Shown piece after piece: positions 22,220 to 31,239 of a stretch of DNA of 64,000 nt; position 1 is the stretch's first letter, and each line of letters opens with the position of its first letter. Source of the DNA: JAIFWN01 sp049304015. GTDB taxonomy: Bacteria > Patescibacteriota > Minisyncoccia > Phycocordibacterales > Zambryskibacteraceae. The stretch spans positions 1-64,000 of the forward strand of contig JBAQNS010000016.1 of the NCBI GenBank assembly GCA_049304015.1. Reading direction: 5' to 3'. The notes under the pieces are model-generated. The model saw only the letters and a list, made by a program, of their open reading frames with translations, did no database searches and was not told the DNA's origin. The position numbers and the translations under genes were made by a program.

Positions 22220-24391
22220 TTATTCTGGTTTATTGAGTTTGTGCGGGTTGTGGTTAGGACAAGATTTGTCTGAACAACGCTCTGGGATAGTCTTGGTACC
22301 TTCCATCATGAGTGATCCACAGAGTTTACATATATTACCAGTTGGCTTAGCTTTTATCGCGTATTTACAATCAGGATAATTTTGGCATGAATAGAAAACT
22401 CCGAATCTACCACGTCTCTCTGCCATGTAGCCAGTTTTACAAACAGGACAGAGGACACCAGTAGAATTAGCCTTCTCTTGTTCAGCATCTTTCTTTATGA
22501 ATTTACATTTAGGGAAACGTTCACATGCGGTGAACATCCCGAATTTACCTTCTCTCGTCACTAGGTTACCTTTACCACATTTTGGACAAAGCTCTCCAGT
22601 ATCCTTTGGACCCTCAAGAGCCTTACCATCTATAGTGCGTGCGCCGTTGCAGTCTGGATATTTCTCACAAGAAAGGAATTTGCCACTTTTACCAAGTTTA
22701 ATAATCATCGGTCCTCCACAAATTGGGCAGAGAATGTCTTTAGGGGCATCGCCCATGTTTGTCACCTTGGCTATTTTGTCTTTTGCCTTTACATCTTTTA
22801 TGAACGGAGTATAGAAATCCTTGAGAGTTTTCAAATAAGTGCGTTTACCATTTGCTATCTCATCTAATTCATCTTCCATCTCTGCAGTAAAGCTATCGCT
22901 TATATATTTCCCAAAGTTTTCTTCGAGGAAACTTGAGACCACGTCCCCAGTATCAGTAGGATGAAGCGCCTTTTGGATTTTTTCTACATAACCTCGGTCG
23001 TCGAGAGTCTTAATTATTGATGCATAAGTAGAAGGACGACCGATACCTCGTTTCTCTAATTCTTTAATGAGTCCGGCTTCTGAATACCTAGCTGGTGGTT
23101 CAGTTTGTTTTTGTTCAGGTAAAATATCTATGAGTTTGAGTTCGTCATCTACTGCGAGTTTAGGCAGGATGACATCTTCACCTTGAGCATCGTTGTCTGC
23201 CCGAGTCCAACCGTCGAACAATATACGAGAACCGTTTAACCAAAAGTCTGGAATTTTATTCTTTTCAATATTGGCTGTTACTTTTGTGCGCATAACTTGT
23301 GCATCTCGCATTTGTGATGAGACTGTGCGGGCCCAAATTAATCTATAGAGTTTCTTTTGTTCGTCGTTTGCTCCGGCGATTTCAGAAGTCATGTGGGTTG
23401 GACGAATAGCTTCGTGCGCCTCTTGGGCATTTTTGGATTTCTTTGTATAGGTATGTGCTTCATAATATTCAGCACCATACTTTTTCTCCACAACTTTCTT
23501 TATATCGGCACGAGCTTGGACGCCAAGGTTTGTAGAATCAGTACGCATATAGGTGATGTGTCCTGCCTCGTATAATCTTTGTGCCACTTGCATGGTGCGT
23601 GATGGAGCGAAGCCAAGGCGAGATGATGCAGTCTGCTGAAGAGTAGAAGTGATGAATGGTGCACGAGGGGCACGAGCAACTTTGGTTTCCTTTATGTCTG
23701 TGATCTTCCAATTTCCTTTTTTGCCTGTGTCTATTATGTGGTCGACTTCTTTTTGTGTTGTTGGTTCAACTGAACAAGCGAAAGACAATTCGTTTGTTTG
23801 TTTGTCTTTAAGTATGGCGGTCAATGTCCAGAAGGTGACTGGTTTGAATGCCCGGATCTCACGTTCTCTCTCCATGATGATGCGTAGTGCAGGGGATTGC
23901 ACACGGCCAGCCGAGAGCCCGTAGCGAACCTTCTTCCAAATCAGACCGGACAAATCATAGCCAACAAGTCTATCTAGAACTCTACGAGCCTCTTGGGCTT
24001 CCTTGAGGTCTATATCTATAGTACGAGGGTGGTTCAAAGCTTCTTCGACAGCCTCTTTGGTAATCTCATGAAAGACAATTCTCTTTGGATTCTTAAGTCC
24101 GACAGCCTCGGCTATGTGCCAAGCTATCGCTTCTCCCTCTCGGTCGGGGTCTGTGGCCAAGATTACCTCGTCAGCTTTCTTTGTGAGTGCTTTAATATCT
24201 TTCACTACATGAATTTTTTCTTTGGAGATTTCATAGTGAGGAATAAATCCACCTTCTATGTCTATAGCTGCTTTATTTGATTTAGGTAAATCACGTACAT
24301 GACCAACAGATGCAACCACGCGAAAATCTTTCCCAAGATATTTCTCGATTGTTTTTGCTTTTGATGGTGATTCAACAATTAACAACTTCAT
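22220..24391 (-). CDS. topA: DNA topoisomerase I
   Basis: TopA relaxes negative supercoils. The 723-residue protein starts with the TOPRIM domain (LLIVESPSKAKTIEKYLG; ATDPDREGEAIAWH), has the catalytic Tyr281 in ITYMRTDS, and ends with four zinc-ribbon units of CxxC...CxxxC type (for example LCPICGGPM...SCEKYPDC), about residues 575-715. Domain order and length are those of bacterial type IA enzymes. dprA lies 47 bases upstream and rel 3 bases downstream on the same strand. Confidence 0.97.
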   Translation of the reverse strand: MKLLIVESPSKAKTIEKYLGKDFRVVASVGHVRDLPKSNKAAIDIEGGFIPHYEISKEKIHVVKDIKALTKKADEVILATDPDREGEAIAWHIAEAVGLKNPKRIVFHEITKEAVEEALNHPRTIDIDLKEAQEARRVLDRLVGYDLSGLIWKKVRYGLSAGRVQSPALRIIMEREREIRAFKPVTFWTLTAILKDKQTNELSFACSVEPTTQKEVDHIIDTGKKGNWKITDIKETKVARAPRAPFITSTLQQTASSRLGFAPSRTMQVAQRLYEAGHITYMRTDSTNLGVQARADIKKVVEKKYGAEYYEAHTYTKKSKNAQEAHEAIRPTHMTSEIAGANDEQKKLYRLIWARTVSSQMRDAQVMRTKVTANIEKNKIPDFWLNGSRILFDGWTRADNDAQGEDVILPKLAVDDELKLIDILPEQKQTEPPARYSEAGLIKELEKRGIGRPSTYASIIKTLDDRGYVEKIQKALHPTDTGDVVSSFLEENFGKYISDSFTAEMEDELDEIANGKRTYLKTLKDFYTPFIKDVKAKDKIAKVTNMGDAPKDILCPICGGPMIIKLGKSGKFLSCEKYPDCNGARTIDGKALEGPKDTGELCPKCGKGNLVTREGKFGMFTACERFPKCKFIKKDAEQEKANSTGVLCPVCKTGYMAERRGRFGVFYSCQNYPDCKYAIKAKPTGNICKLCGSLMMEGTKTIPERCSDKSCPNHNPHKLNKPE

Positions 24392-24438
24392 AAGCTTGTA
24401 TGTAACAAATACTACAGATATCTCTTTTGTGCAAATTT

Positions 24439-25302
24439 TTAGAAAGTTTTGCGGACTTCACCGAGTTCTTCGGTGATGAGGCCTTTGATTTCTAGGAGTG
24501 AGAGGATCGCACTCGCTTTACCTGTCTCAAATTTGCTGTTTCTTATAAGTTCATCACGTGTGCATGATGTTTCAAGAAGTTTTATAAAAATCTTTTCCTC
24601 ATCGGTGAGGTCACTTGTATCAAAGAGAGTTTGATCTTCATCATGCCTCTTTAGATGGAGCATTTCTAAAACATCATTTGAATCTCTTATTAAGGTTGCT
24701 CCAAGTCTTAGAAGCATATGAGGGCCCTCTGATGTTGGAGAAGTGATTGGCCCAGGGACAGCTCCTACGTCTCTGTTGTATTCAGTGGCCAAGCGCGAGG
24801 TGATGAGTGTTCCAGATTTGAGCTGGGCTTCTATAACTATAGTGGCGTCGCACATACCAGCCATAATTCTGTTCCTCTGAGGGAAGCTCCAAAGTGTTGC
24901 TTTGAAATCATCTTTATATTCAGAAAGTATACCTCCACCTGATTCTATTATTTCATCTGCAAGGTTCACATTGGACCTAGGATGTATAACATCTCTAGAG
25001 ACACCAGAGCCGGGGATGCCTATAGTCTGTAGTCCTGCGCGGAGAGCCGCGCGATGTACTATAGTATCCATACCTATGGCTAAGCCGGAGATAATAGTGA
25101 TGGGATAGCCGGCGAGGCCAGCAATGATTGACTCGCACATCTCTTGGCCATAAGAACTATATTTTCTGGTACCCACTATGGCTACCAATTTGTTGCCTTC
25201 CATTGGGAGTTCACCGCGAATGCGGAGAGATTTGGGTGGATCATTGATTTCCTTTAGTAATTCTGGAAATTGGTCAAACGAAAGATCACGGATATCGTTC
25301 AT
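24439..25302 (-). CDS. dprA: DNA processing protein DprA
   Basis: DprA protects incoming single-stranded DNA during natural transformation and loads RecA. The 287-residue protein has the Rossmann core: VAIVGTRKYSSYG, SGLAIGMDTIVHRAALRAGLQTIGIPGSG, FPQRNRIMAGM, EAQLKSGTLITSRLATEYNRDVGAVPGPI. A short winged-helix-like C-terminus follows. TAAAAT ends 6 bases before the ATG, so this is probably the leaderless first gene of a dprA-topA-rel operon. Confidence 0.95.
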   Translation of the reverse strand: MNDIRDLSFDQFPELLKEINDPPKSLRIRGELPMEGNKLVAIVGTRKYSSYGQEMCESIIAGLAGYPITIISGLAIGMDTIVHRAALRAGLQTIGIPGSGVSRDVIHPRSNVNLADEIIESGGGILSEYKDDFKATLWSFPQRNRIMAGMCDATIVIEAQLKSGTLITSRLATEYNRDVGAVPGPITSPTSEGPHMLLRLGATLIRDSNDVLEMLHLKRHDEDQTLFDTSDLTDEEKIFIKLLETSCTRDELIRNSKFETGKASAILSLLEIKGLITEELGEVRKTF

Positions 25303-25344
25303 TTAAATATTTTAGCATCTTTGTTATGATTGTTTGTAGTAACA

Positions 25345-25400
25345 GAAAACCAAAGTCTTTACCCAGGCCAAGGTCTGGGCTCCGACAACTTTGATTTTCT
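25345..25400 (+). promoter_or_regulatory. hairpin in the serS leader region
   Basis: CCCAGGCC and GGTCTGGG (about 25360-25380) can pair over 8 positions with one G-U. It sits in the 115-base gap between divergent dprA and serS, about 40 bases before the serS ATG. No T-box signature was recognised. Role unknown. Confidence 0.4.
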
Positions 25401-25417
25401 TATTACTCCAAAACAAT

Positions 25418-26686
25418 ATGTTAGACATTAAATTCATAAGAGAAAACAAAGACCTTATTACCCTTGGGGCCAAGAAGAAACACATCGAGTTCGACGTAGA
25501 AGCACTGCTCACTATAGATGATGAACGTCGAAGTCTCATGACCAAACTTGAGGAAAGACGGGCAGAGCAAAACGCCGCCTCACTAGAGATTGTTCGTGCG
25601 GTTGGTCCAGAGAAATCTCAAATCCTTGAGAAGATGAAATTCCTAAAGGAGAGTATGGTCGCTGATGAAGAAAAGCTAAAGACAGTAATGCATGATTGGC
25701 AACTACAAATGCTCCAAGTGCCTAATGTACCCGATATATCTGTACCGGATGGGAACAGTGATGGAGATAATATGGAAGTGAAAAAGTGGGGTGAGCTTCC
25801 AAAATTCGATTTTGAACCAAAGAGTCATATAGAGATTATGGAAAATTTAGGGATGCTAGACCTTGAAAGGGGAACCAAAGTTTCTGGCTTTCGTGGATAT
25901 TTCCTCAAAGGGGATGGAGCATTACTTTCTTTTGCTATTTGGAACTATGCGATGGATTTTTTCTTGAAGAAGAATTTTACTCCTATGATTGTGCCATCAC
26001 TCGTGAAGAAAGAATCTCTTATAGGTACAGGCATGCTCCCACAATCTGAAGAAGATTTGTATAAAACTCAAGATGGGGATTATCTCGCTGGGACAGCTGA
26101 GGTGGCTACTATGGGTTTTCATATGAATGAAATGATCCCTAAAACAGAGTTGCCTAAAAAGTATTTATCCTTCTCTCCATGCTTCCGCAGAGAAGCGGGG
26201 AGCTATTCTAAGGATGTGAAGGGTCTTATCCGAGTGCATGAATTCTTTAAGGTTGAACAAGTGGTGCTCTGTGAGGCTAGTCATGAAGAATCAGTTGCTC
26301 ACCACGAAGCCATAAACAGAAACACAGAAGAATTTATAGAGTCATTGAACATTCCTTACCACACAGTGACTAACTGTGGAGCAGACCTCGGGCTAGGACA
26401 AGTGAAGAAATACGATATAGAACTTTGGGTACCATTAGAGAACAAATACAGAGAGATTTCTTCTGCTTCTTATTTCCACGATTTTCAAACACGTCGTTTA
26501 AACATTCGATATAAGGATACAGATGGGAAGACAAAGTATGTCCACTCACTAAACTCAACAGCTATCCCAACCCCACGCATCCTTGTTTCCCTCGTAGAAA
26601 ATTTCCAACAAGCCGATGGTTCAGTAAAAATTCCTGAAGTGCTTGTGCCTTATATGGGAGGGAAGAAAGAGATTAGCAAAATTTGA
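25418..26686 (+). CDS. serS: seryl-tRNA synthetase
   Basis: Charges tRNA-Ser. From the ATG at 25418 (MLDIKFIRENKDL) the protein has 422 residues: an N-terminal coiled-coil arm (about 30-100) that grips the tRNA variable arm, then the class II catalytic core with GTAEVATMGFHMNEM, motif 2 FSPCFRREAG and motif 3 NSTAIPTPRILVSLVENFQQADGSV. An upstream ATC/ATG extension adds nine unlikely residues. The TGA stop overlaps a TTGACA that could serve the next gene. Confidence 0.97.
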   Translation: MLDIKFIRENKDLITLGAKKKHIEFDVEALLTIDDERRSLMTKLEERRAEQNAASLEIVRAVGPEKSQILEKMKFLKESMVADEEKLKTVMHDWQLQMLQVPNVPDISVPDGNSDGDNMEVKKWGELPKFDFEPKSHIEIMENLGMLDLERGTKVSGFRGYFLKGDGALLSFAIWNYAMDFFLKKNFTPMIVPSLVKKESLIGTGMLPQSEEDLYKTQDGDYLAGTAEVATMGFHMNEMIPKTELPKKYLSFSPCFRREAGSYSKDVKGLIRVHEFFKVEQVVLCEASHEESVAHHEAINRNTEEFIESLNIPYHTVTNCGADLGLGQVKKYDIELWVPLENKYREISSASYFHDFQTRRLNIRYKDTDGKTKYVHSLNSTAIPTPRILVSLVENFQQADGSVKIPEVLVPYMGGKKEISKI

Positions 26687-26758
26687 CATTTTTACTTTTA
26701 GATGTTAATCCTTATAAAGATTGTTCCACACTCTCACCAAGTTTAATGGAGGCTTCTG

Positions 26759-27124
26759 GTGGAAAAGCTCAGTGCAAAAGACATCAAGCCGGGCCAGTTG
26801 ATCTGGTATAGCGGGCAGATGTCAGTTTCAAGTTGGGATTGTCCGGCGGTCATCACTACGGTCAAACCCAAGGATCAGACCTTTCGCGTTCGTTCTCTGG
26901 ACGACATGAAGGAGCAGTCTCAGTCATATGGTTTTGATTGCGCTGTTGATACGACAGCCTCTCGGGCAAGCATGTATTTGGTTTCAAAGGAGGAAGTCGT
27001 GGAGTATCTGGATGATCGCGACAAAGCGATTTGCGATGATATAAGGGATGTGGAAAGGAAGTTCAAGCGATACAAGTCTGACCTGAAGTTGTTTCGTGAG
27101 ACAAGGAAAATTCTGGGGTTGTAG
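26759..27124 (+). CDS. hypothetical protein, single-gene cassette
   Basis: The 121-residue product starts at a GTG with GGAGG eight bases upstream. It begins with a short beta-rich part (GQLIWYSGQMSVSSWDCPAVITTV) and ends with a charged helical part (DDRDKAICDDIRDVERKFKRYKSDLKLFRE). No family recognised. The gene is GC-richer than serS, has its own terminator, and may be driven by the TTGACA at 26683-26688 inside the serS stop region. It resembles the other orphan cassettes in organisation, not in sequence. Confidence 0.65.
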   Translation: MEKLSAKDIKPGQLIWYSGQMSVSSWDCPAVITTVKPKDQTFRVRSLDDMKEQSQSYGFDCAVDTTASRASMYLVSKEEVVEYLDDRDKAICDDIRDVERKFKRYKSDLKLFRETRKILGL

Positions 27125-27154
27125 CCCTCACAAGTATTGTGCAGGGCTTTTTTA
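27124..27154 (+). terminator. intrinsic terminator
   Basis: GCCCT-CACAA-GTA-TTGTG-C-AGGGC followed by a T run, starting right after the stop codon of the 26.8 kb gene. Confidence 0.9.
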
Positions 27155-27183
27155 TTGACCGAATATTGTTTTCGGGTTATGAT
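27155..27183 (+). promoter_or_regulatory. promoter of the 27.2 kb cassette gene
   Basis: TTGACC and TATGAT with a 17-base spacer, starting within the T run of the preceding terminator. The ATG is about 58 bases downstream. Confidence 0.75.
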
Positions 27184-27240
27184 GGTGCAATACAGAAGTA
27201 TAAAGATGTCTTTTGGGCAATCTATCTTTGAGAGGACTTA

Positions 27241-27597
27241 ATGAGTGACGGAGTGAGGTTCGGCGGTTCAGTGTACGGTTACCAGCATGGTGATCAAAGA
27301 GCACGAGGACTCGTGATTCGGGGCTTTGCTGTCCAGAAACATCTCGTCGACACCGGTCTCATCGACAAGTGCCTTTCGATGGAAGATGCTTCTGTGTGGA
27401 TTGAGAACCCTCACCTCTATCCAGAAGAATTTCGGAGAAAGAAAGTATTTCTCTGGAAGTCTACTGATCTGAGCAGTGATGGTCTCCATATTGTCCCTTG
27501 CCTTGAATGGTTTGGCGGTCAGATTACCGTCACCAATGTTTGGCTCGGAGACATTTGGTGCGACACAAGGCTCGCTGCCGTAATGGCGGCTTGAGTG
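27241..27597 (+). CDS. hypothetical protein, single-gene cassette
   Basis: A soluble 117-residue protein, rich in Trp and Gly near its end (IVPCLEWFGGQITVTNVWLGDIWCDTRL). No family recognised. The gene has a clear promoter 58 bases upstream, a Shine-Dalgarno GAGAGG six to seven bases before the ATG, and a terminator that begins three bases after the stop. With the 26.8 kb gene it forms a pair of unrelated cassettes inserted between serS and ftsQ. Confidence 0.65.
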
Positions 27598-27599
27598 AC

Positions 27600-27629
27600 A
27601 GCTGGACACATCGTCCAGCTTTTTTTATT
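27600..27629 (+). terminator. intrinsic terminator
   Basis: AGCTGGAC-ACATC-GTCCAGCT followed by seven T. It lies directly upstream of the ftsQ -10 box. Confidence 0.93.
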
Positions 27630-27645
27630 TATGTATAATGTGCGT

Positions 27646-28482
27646 ATGAAAATCATTGGCAACAAAAACGCCCTTCATACTCCTGAATTCCATAAAAAGA
27701 AATTAATAGAGAGGCGTATTCGCATCACTATTATTTCTTTGATTGTCTTAATTGTTGTAGTTGCCCCCATACTTCTTCTAAGAAACAAAAATTTTCAAGT
27801 AGTTAACTTGGAGATTAAAGGCAATGTGGTTACAAAGAGTGAAGAAATCCAGGCTATTGTCGATGAGGGATTATCTGGTAACTATCTTTGGGTTATCCCT
27901 CGTTCAAATTCTCTTTTATATCCAAAGAATGGAATTATTAAAAATCTTCTAGATAGAGAGCCGAGACTTTCTAAGGTAGAAATAAGTGCTCCGGATGTTA
28001 AGTCGATTGTAGTCAGTGTTTCTGAGAGGACCCCAACAGCTCTGTATTGCAAGGACATCACAAACACTTCTACGCCTGTGAGTTGTTACTTCATAGATGC
28101 AAACGGGTTTATTTTCTCAGAGGCTCCAGCATTTTCTGGGGGAGTCTATTTTGTTTATACTAGTGAACCACTACTTGATGCACCACTAAAGGTTCAATTC
28201 ATGGAAGCGAAGAAATTTAAATTACTCGATGTATTCATAAAGAGTTTAGCAGACGCAGGTTTGTATCCAAAAGTTTTTGTCTTCAAAAAAGATGAATATC
28301 ACCTCATCCTCTCGAACGGTGCAGATATAATGTGGAAGGAAAGTCAGAATCTAGATCAAATTCGGTCGAATCTCGTTTCTTTTGTTGAAGATGCCAGTTT
28401 TAGAAAGGATAAAAATAACTTGAGCAATATCCTATATATAGATTTGCGTTTTGGTAACAAAATATTCTATAAATACAAATAA
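27646..28482 (+). CDS. ftsQ: FtsQ/DivIB-like cell division protein
   Basis: FtsQ links the early and late divisome and contacts FtsB/FtsL. The 278-residue protein has a basic cytosolic N-terminus, one membrane span (about residues 27-48), a POTRA domain (FQVVNLEIKGNVVTKSEEIQAIV) and a beta-rich DivIB-type domain (VSERTPTALY..CYFIDANGFIF). The frame is open further upstream, but TATAAT at 27634-27639 places transcription start at the ATG at 27646, so this start is chosen. It overlaps the dus start by one base (TAATG). It is unlinked from the mraZ-ftsI cluster at 52.7 kb. Confidence 0.85.
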   Translation: MKIIGNKNALHTPEFHKKKLIERRIRITIISLIVLIVVVAPILLLRNKNFQVVNLEIKGNVVTKSEEIQAIVDEGLSGNYLWVIPRSNSLLYPKNGIIKNLLDREPRLSKVEISAPDVKSIVVSVSERTPTALYCKDITNTSTPVSCYFIDANGFIFSEAPAFSGGVYFVYTSEPLLDAPLKVQFMEAKKFKLLDVFIKSLADAGLYPKVFVFKKDEYHLILSNGADIMWKESQNLDQIRSNLVSFVEDASFRKDKNNLSNILYIDLRFGNKIFYKYK

Positions 28483-29471
28483 TGACTAATTTTTGGACCA
28501 AATTGCAGAAACCCTCGGCCAAAGCACGGGCGAGGCCAATTATGGTTCTTGCTCCTATGGCTGATGTCACCGATGTGGCTTTTAGGAGAATAATAGCTAA
28601 ATATGGTAAGCCAGATGTTTTGTGGACCGAATTTGTGTCAGCAGACGGGTTAGTGCTCGCAGATAAGAAGGGTAAAAAGAAACTTTCAAAGGATTTAGAG
28701 TATTCAGAAGCTGAGAGGCCAATCGTGGCACAATTTTTTACTTCAATTCCAGAGCATATGGAGGAGGTGGCCAAGCTTGCAATGAAGCTTGGCTTTGATG
28801 GTGTAGATATAAATATGGGTTGCCCAGATAAGAGCATAGAGAAGCAGAAGGCTGGAGCAGCATTAATAAAAAACCCCAAATTAGCCAGAGAGCTTATAAA
28901 GGCAGCCAAACGTGGAGCAGGAAGTTTGCCTGTTTCTGTGAAGACTCGCGTGGGGTATAACAAGATAGAGATAGAAGAATGGCTACCAGAAATACTCAAG
29001 GAAGAACCAGCAGTGCTCATTGTCCATGCAAGGACTAGGAAAGAAATGTCCAAGGTGTCTGCACGGTGGGAATTTGTGAAGAGGGCAGTAGAAATCAGAA
29101 ATGAGCTCGGAGTAAAAACTTTAATATTTGGAAACGGAGACGTGAGAGACCTAGAAGACGCAAGGATGAAAGCCAAGGAGACTGGGTGTGATGGGGTGAT
29201 GCTCGGGCGAGCCATCTTTGGGAATCCATGGCTTTTCTCTGAGCACATTCCAACTCTTAAAGAGAAACTAAATGTCTTAGTTGAACACACAAAACTTTTT
29301 GAAAAACTTTTGGGTAAATATAAAAACTTCGCAGTGATGAAGAAACACTTTAAAGCGTATGTGAATGGATTCGATGGGGCACAAGATCTTAGAAATAAAC
29401 TTATGAATACAAATTCAGCCAAAGAAGTGGAGAAAATTGTTAAAAATTACTTATCCACAGTTTCAAATTAA
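28482..29471 (+). CDS. dus: tRNA-dihydrouridine synthase
   Basis: An FMN enzyme that reduces uridines in the tRNA D loop. The 329-residue protein shows the TIM-barrel signatures APMADVTDVAFRRI, VDINMGCPDKSIEKQKAGAALIKNP (with the catalytic Cys in GCP), SVKTRVGY, IVHARTRKEMSK and GNGDVRDLEDA...GCDGVMLGRAIFGNPWLF. It starts on the last base of ftsQ, so the two are translationally coupled. Which uridine it modifies cannot be told. Confidence 0.95.
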   Translation: MTNFWTKLQKPSAKARARPIMVLAPMADVTDVAFRRIIAKYGKPDVLWTEFVSADGLVLADKKGKKKLSKDLEYSEAERPIVAQFFTSIPEHMEEVAKLAMKLGFDGVDINMGCPDKSIEKQKAGAALIKNPKLARELIKAAKRGAGSLPVSVKTRVGYNKIEIEEWLPEILKEEPAVLIVHARTRKEMSKVSARWEFVKRAVEIRNELGVKTLIFGNGDVRDLEDARMKAKETGCDGVMLGRAIFGNPWLFSEHIPTLKEKLNVLVEHTKLFEKLLGKYKNFAVMKKHFKAYVNGFDGAQDLRNKLMNTNSAKEVEKIVKNYLSTVSN

Positions 29472-29475
29472 TTAC

Positions 29476-29504
29476 TTGCAAAGTTTTTTTGACGGGTGTA
29501 GATT
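29476..29504 (+). promoter_or_regulatory. promoter of structured RNA 2
   Basis: TTGCAA (29476-29481) and TAGATT (29499-29504) with a 17-base spacer; the expected start is at about 29511, where the GC-rich block begins. Confidence 0.6.
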
Positions 29505-29510
29505 ATAAAT

Positions 29511-29942
29511 TCCCCCCAACGGCCGTTGGAGGGAGGCGACCCACCCTTTCACCAGGGACAGTCGATGGTGTCAGTTCTTCGCTCCCGGATGCGTGACTGC
29601 TTTCGGGGGGACCTTCCGCCGTAGCGTTTCTGGCGCAGCGTAAGGTCAGCTGCACCGGCCACTTGAGCCCTTCCGCTCAGATTTAAGTGGTCAGCAGGAC
29701 AACTCATGGTTCACCGGATGGTGGACAACATGGTGGGGGAAGGCCCGCTATCCCGGTCGCTTCGACGACCTGCGTTTCGGCCGAACTGCCCGATAGCGCT
29801 CCACGGCGAATCAGTGGATCGGACTCTCTCTTGGGTCAGGATCAGTACAACTCATGACTGACAACCTGGCCCAGGCGAGGGACCCCGATGCTCTACGAGC
29901 AAACACACACAGCCGCGACCGCAAGGTACGCGGTTATTTTTT
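29511..29942 (+). ncRNA. large GC-rich structured RNA of unknown family (RNA 2)
   Basis: About 430 bases of GC-rich sequence without a reading frame, between a promoter and a terminator. Many helices can be drawn: a CCAAC-GGCC-GTTGG hairpin at the 5' end, CCACTT/AAGTGG enclosing GAGC/GCTC (29659-29690), CGCTATC/GATAGCG (29746-29752 with 29792-29798) enclosing GGTCG/CGACC, and an 11-bp helix CTTGGGTCAGG/CCTGGCCCAGG near 29830-29876 that encloses TCAGT/ACTGA. The RNase P core motifs and the tmRNA tRNA-like ends are not visible. Size and GC contrast resemble those of housekeeping RNAs or large ornate RNAs; family unknown. Confidence 0.7.
29912..29942 (+). terminator. intrinsic terminator of structured RNA 2
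   Basis: CCGCGACC-GCAA-GGTACGCGG, a stem with one bulge, followed by TTATTTTTT. Confidence 0.75.
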
Positions 29943-29955
29943 ATATACTTAACCT

Positions 29956-29984
29956 TTGACAAACTTAATTTTTTATGATAGTAA
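29956..29984 (+). promoter_or_regulatory. promoter of the lipoprotein gene
   Basis: TTGACA (29956-29961) and TAGTAA (29979-29984) are 17 bases apart, 48 bases before the ATG. Confidence 0.7.
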
Positions 29985-30032
29985 GAGTACAGAGCAGTTG
30001 TCCTTTTAGGCTACTTTTCAGGAGGTATTTCC

Positions 30033-31166
30033 ATGCGCAAGATAAGATGGTTGCTGGGAGCGTTGGTGCTCGTCACTGCGTGTCAGCCTGACCGCTTGAT
30101 CAGCATCAAGATCGACGACAGTTCGAGTCATCCTGGCTCAGGAACTGTGTTGGTCACCGGGGTGACCGTCACCTCGTCGCCGAACATCACTCTGTCGATC
30201 GGGGTGTCGTGCACAAACACGACGTCTCAGATTGTCGTCGCAGTTGCTCCGGCAAATGCGACGAACACCGCCGTCAGCTACACTGTCACGAGCCACGGCT
30301 CAGTGATGGTTAGCTCGACTGGTCTCGTCACCGCTCTCAAGGCGGGGACGGACACGGTGTACGTGACTTCGGTCGCTGACGCTTCGAAGAAGGCGTTCGT
30401 GGTAGTGACGGTGTCTGGCACCTCGTGTGCTTCAACGCCGGCTTGTCCGAACGGCTTCAGTTCTTGCAGTGGTGCACGATGGAGCGATGCGGGGATGACT
30501 CCGCAGGACACAACGTACACCTTCAGCCACAAGCGGCACGTGAAGGGTCTCACTTACATCCCGAGTGGTGTGAGTACCGAGATTCTTGTGCGTTCCGCGC
30601 TGGGTTGTGAGGCTGCGGCCAGCACGCCGCAAGTCATCGCGACATCGTTGGCGAACGTCTATGCGGTGGATGTGGAGCTGCAGGCAATCAATATCTGCAG
30701 CGACAGTACGGTCTTCAAGTTGAAGGCCGACTCGACGCAGAAGAAGGCGGTCCATGTGACCGTTGTCTCTGCTCCGGGTTCTGTCCGGCTCAATCCTCCG
30801 ACGACAATCGGAGGTGTGGGTGCCACTGGCAAGTACACCTGCACAGTGAGTGGTTTGGCGGACTTGCGTTGCTGGTTCTATTCTACCAATCCGTTGGTAG
30901 TGTCCATCGTTCAGAAGGACACTACGTACACCGCTGCCACGTTCCCGTGGCCGGCAGGTGCAAACATCGGTGGTACGTACAAGAACCTCAGCGCTGGATC
31001 TGCGGGTATCTGCACCTTCAGTCCGAGCAATCCGGCCATCGCGGATTGCAAGAATCATGTAGTGTCGTCTGGCTCTGCCTTGATGGCCGGCTCGGGTCTC
31101 ATGGCTCAAGCCGAACTTCAGGAATGGGCAGTGCCTGAGGTTCTAAGGGTTCTCACAAAACCCTAG
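30033..31166 (+). CDS. secreted lipoprotein with a Big2-type Ig-like domain
   Basis: The 377-residue protein has a lipoprotein signal (LVLVTAC lipobox, Cys about residue 17), a bacterial Ig-like group 2 domain (about residues 40-130; AVSYTVTSHGSVMVSSTGLVTALKAGTDTVYVTS), and a Cys-containing, Ser/Thr-rich remainder that may hold one or two more beta-sandwich domains. It is exported and likely exposed on the surface. The gene is strongly GC-rich compared with its neighbours, has a strong Shine-Dalgarno (AGGAGGT, 7 bases before the ATG), its own promoter and a terminator. Its style recalls proteins of high-GC diderm bacteria, so horizontal transfer is possible. Ligand unknown. Confidence 0.75.
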   Translation: MRKIRWLLGALVLVTACQPDRLISIKIDDSSSHPGSGTVLVTGVTVTSSPNITLSIGVSCTNTTSQIVVAVAPANATNTAVSYTVTSHGSVMVSSTGLVTALKAGTDTVYVTSVADASKKAFVVVTVSGTSCASTPACPNGFSSCSGARWSDAGMTPQDTTYTFSHKRHVKGLTYIPSGVSTEILVRSALGCEAAASTPQVIATSLANVYAVDVELQAINICSDSTVFKLKADSTQKKAVHVTVVSAPGSVRLNPPTTIGGVGATGKYTCTVSGLADLRCWFYSTNPLVVSIVQKDTTYTAATFPWPAGANIGGTYKNLSAGSAGICTFSPSNPAIADCKNHVVSSGSALMAGSGLMAQAELQEWAVPEVLRVLTKP

Positions 31167-31178
31167 CGGGTAACAACG

Positions 31179-31207
31179 GGCTAGCACCTTCGGGTCGCTA
31201 GCCTTTT
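31179..31207 (+). terminator. intrinsic terminator after the lipoprotein gene
   Basis: GGCTAGC and GCTAGCC arms around an ACCTTCGGGTC loop, followed by five T. Confidence 0.88.
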
Positions 31208-31239
31208 TCTTTATCCAGAATGTTATATTTAATGAATTA

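Noticed and set aside
25345..25417. T-box riboswitch before serS
   Set aside because: A hairpin is present, but no T-box sequence (TGG-containing bulge) or terminator/antiterminator pair was seen.
28400..29422. 340-residue open frame on the minus strand
   Set aside because: Antisense of ftsQ end and dus; Ser/Phe-rich shadow of a well-supported dihydrouridine synthase.
30432..31109. 225-residue open frame opposite the lipoprotein gene
   Set aside because: Arg-rich shadow frame; the lipoprotein frame has signal peptide, Shine-Dalgarno and promoter.
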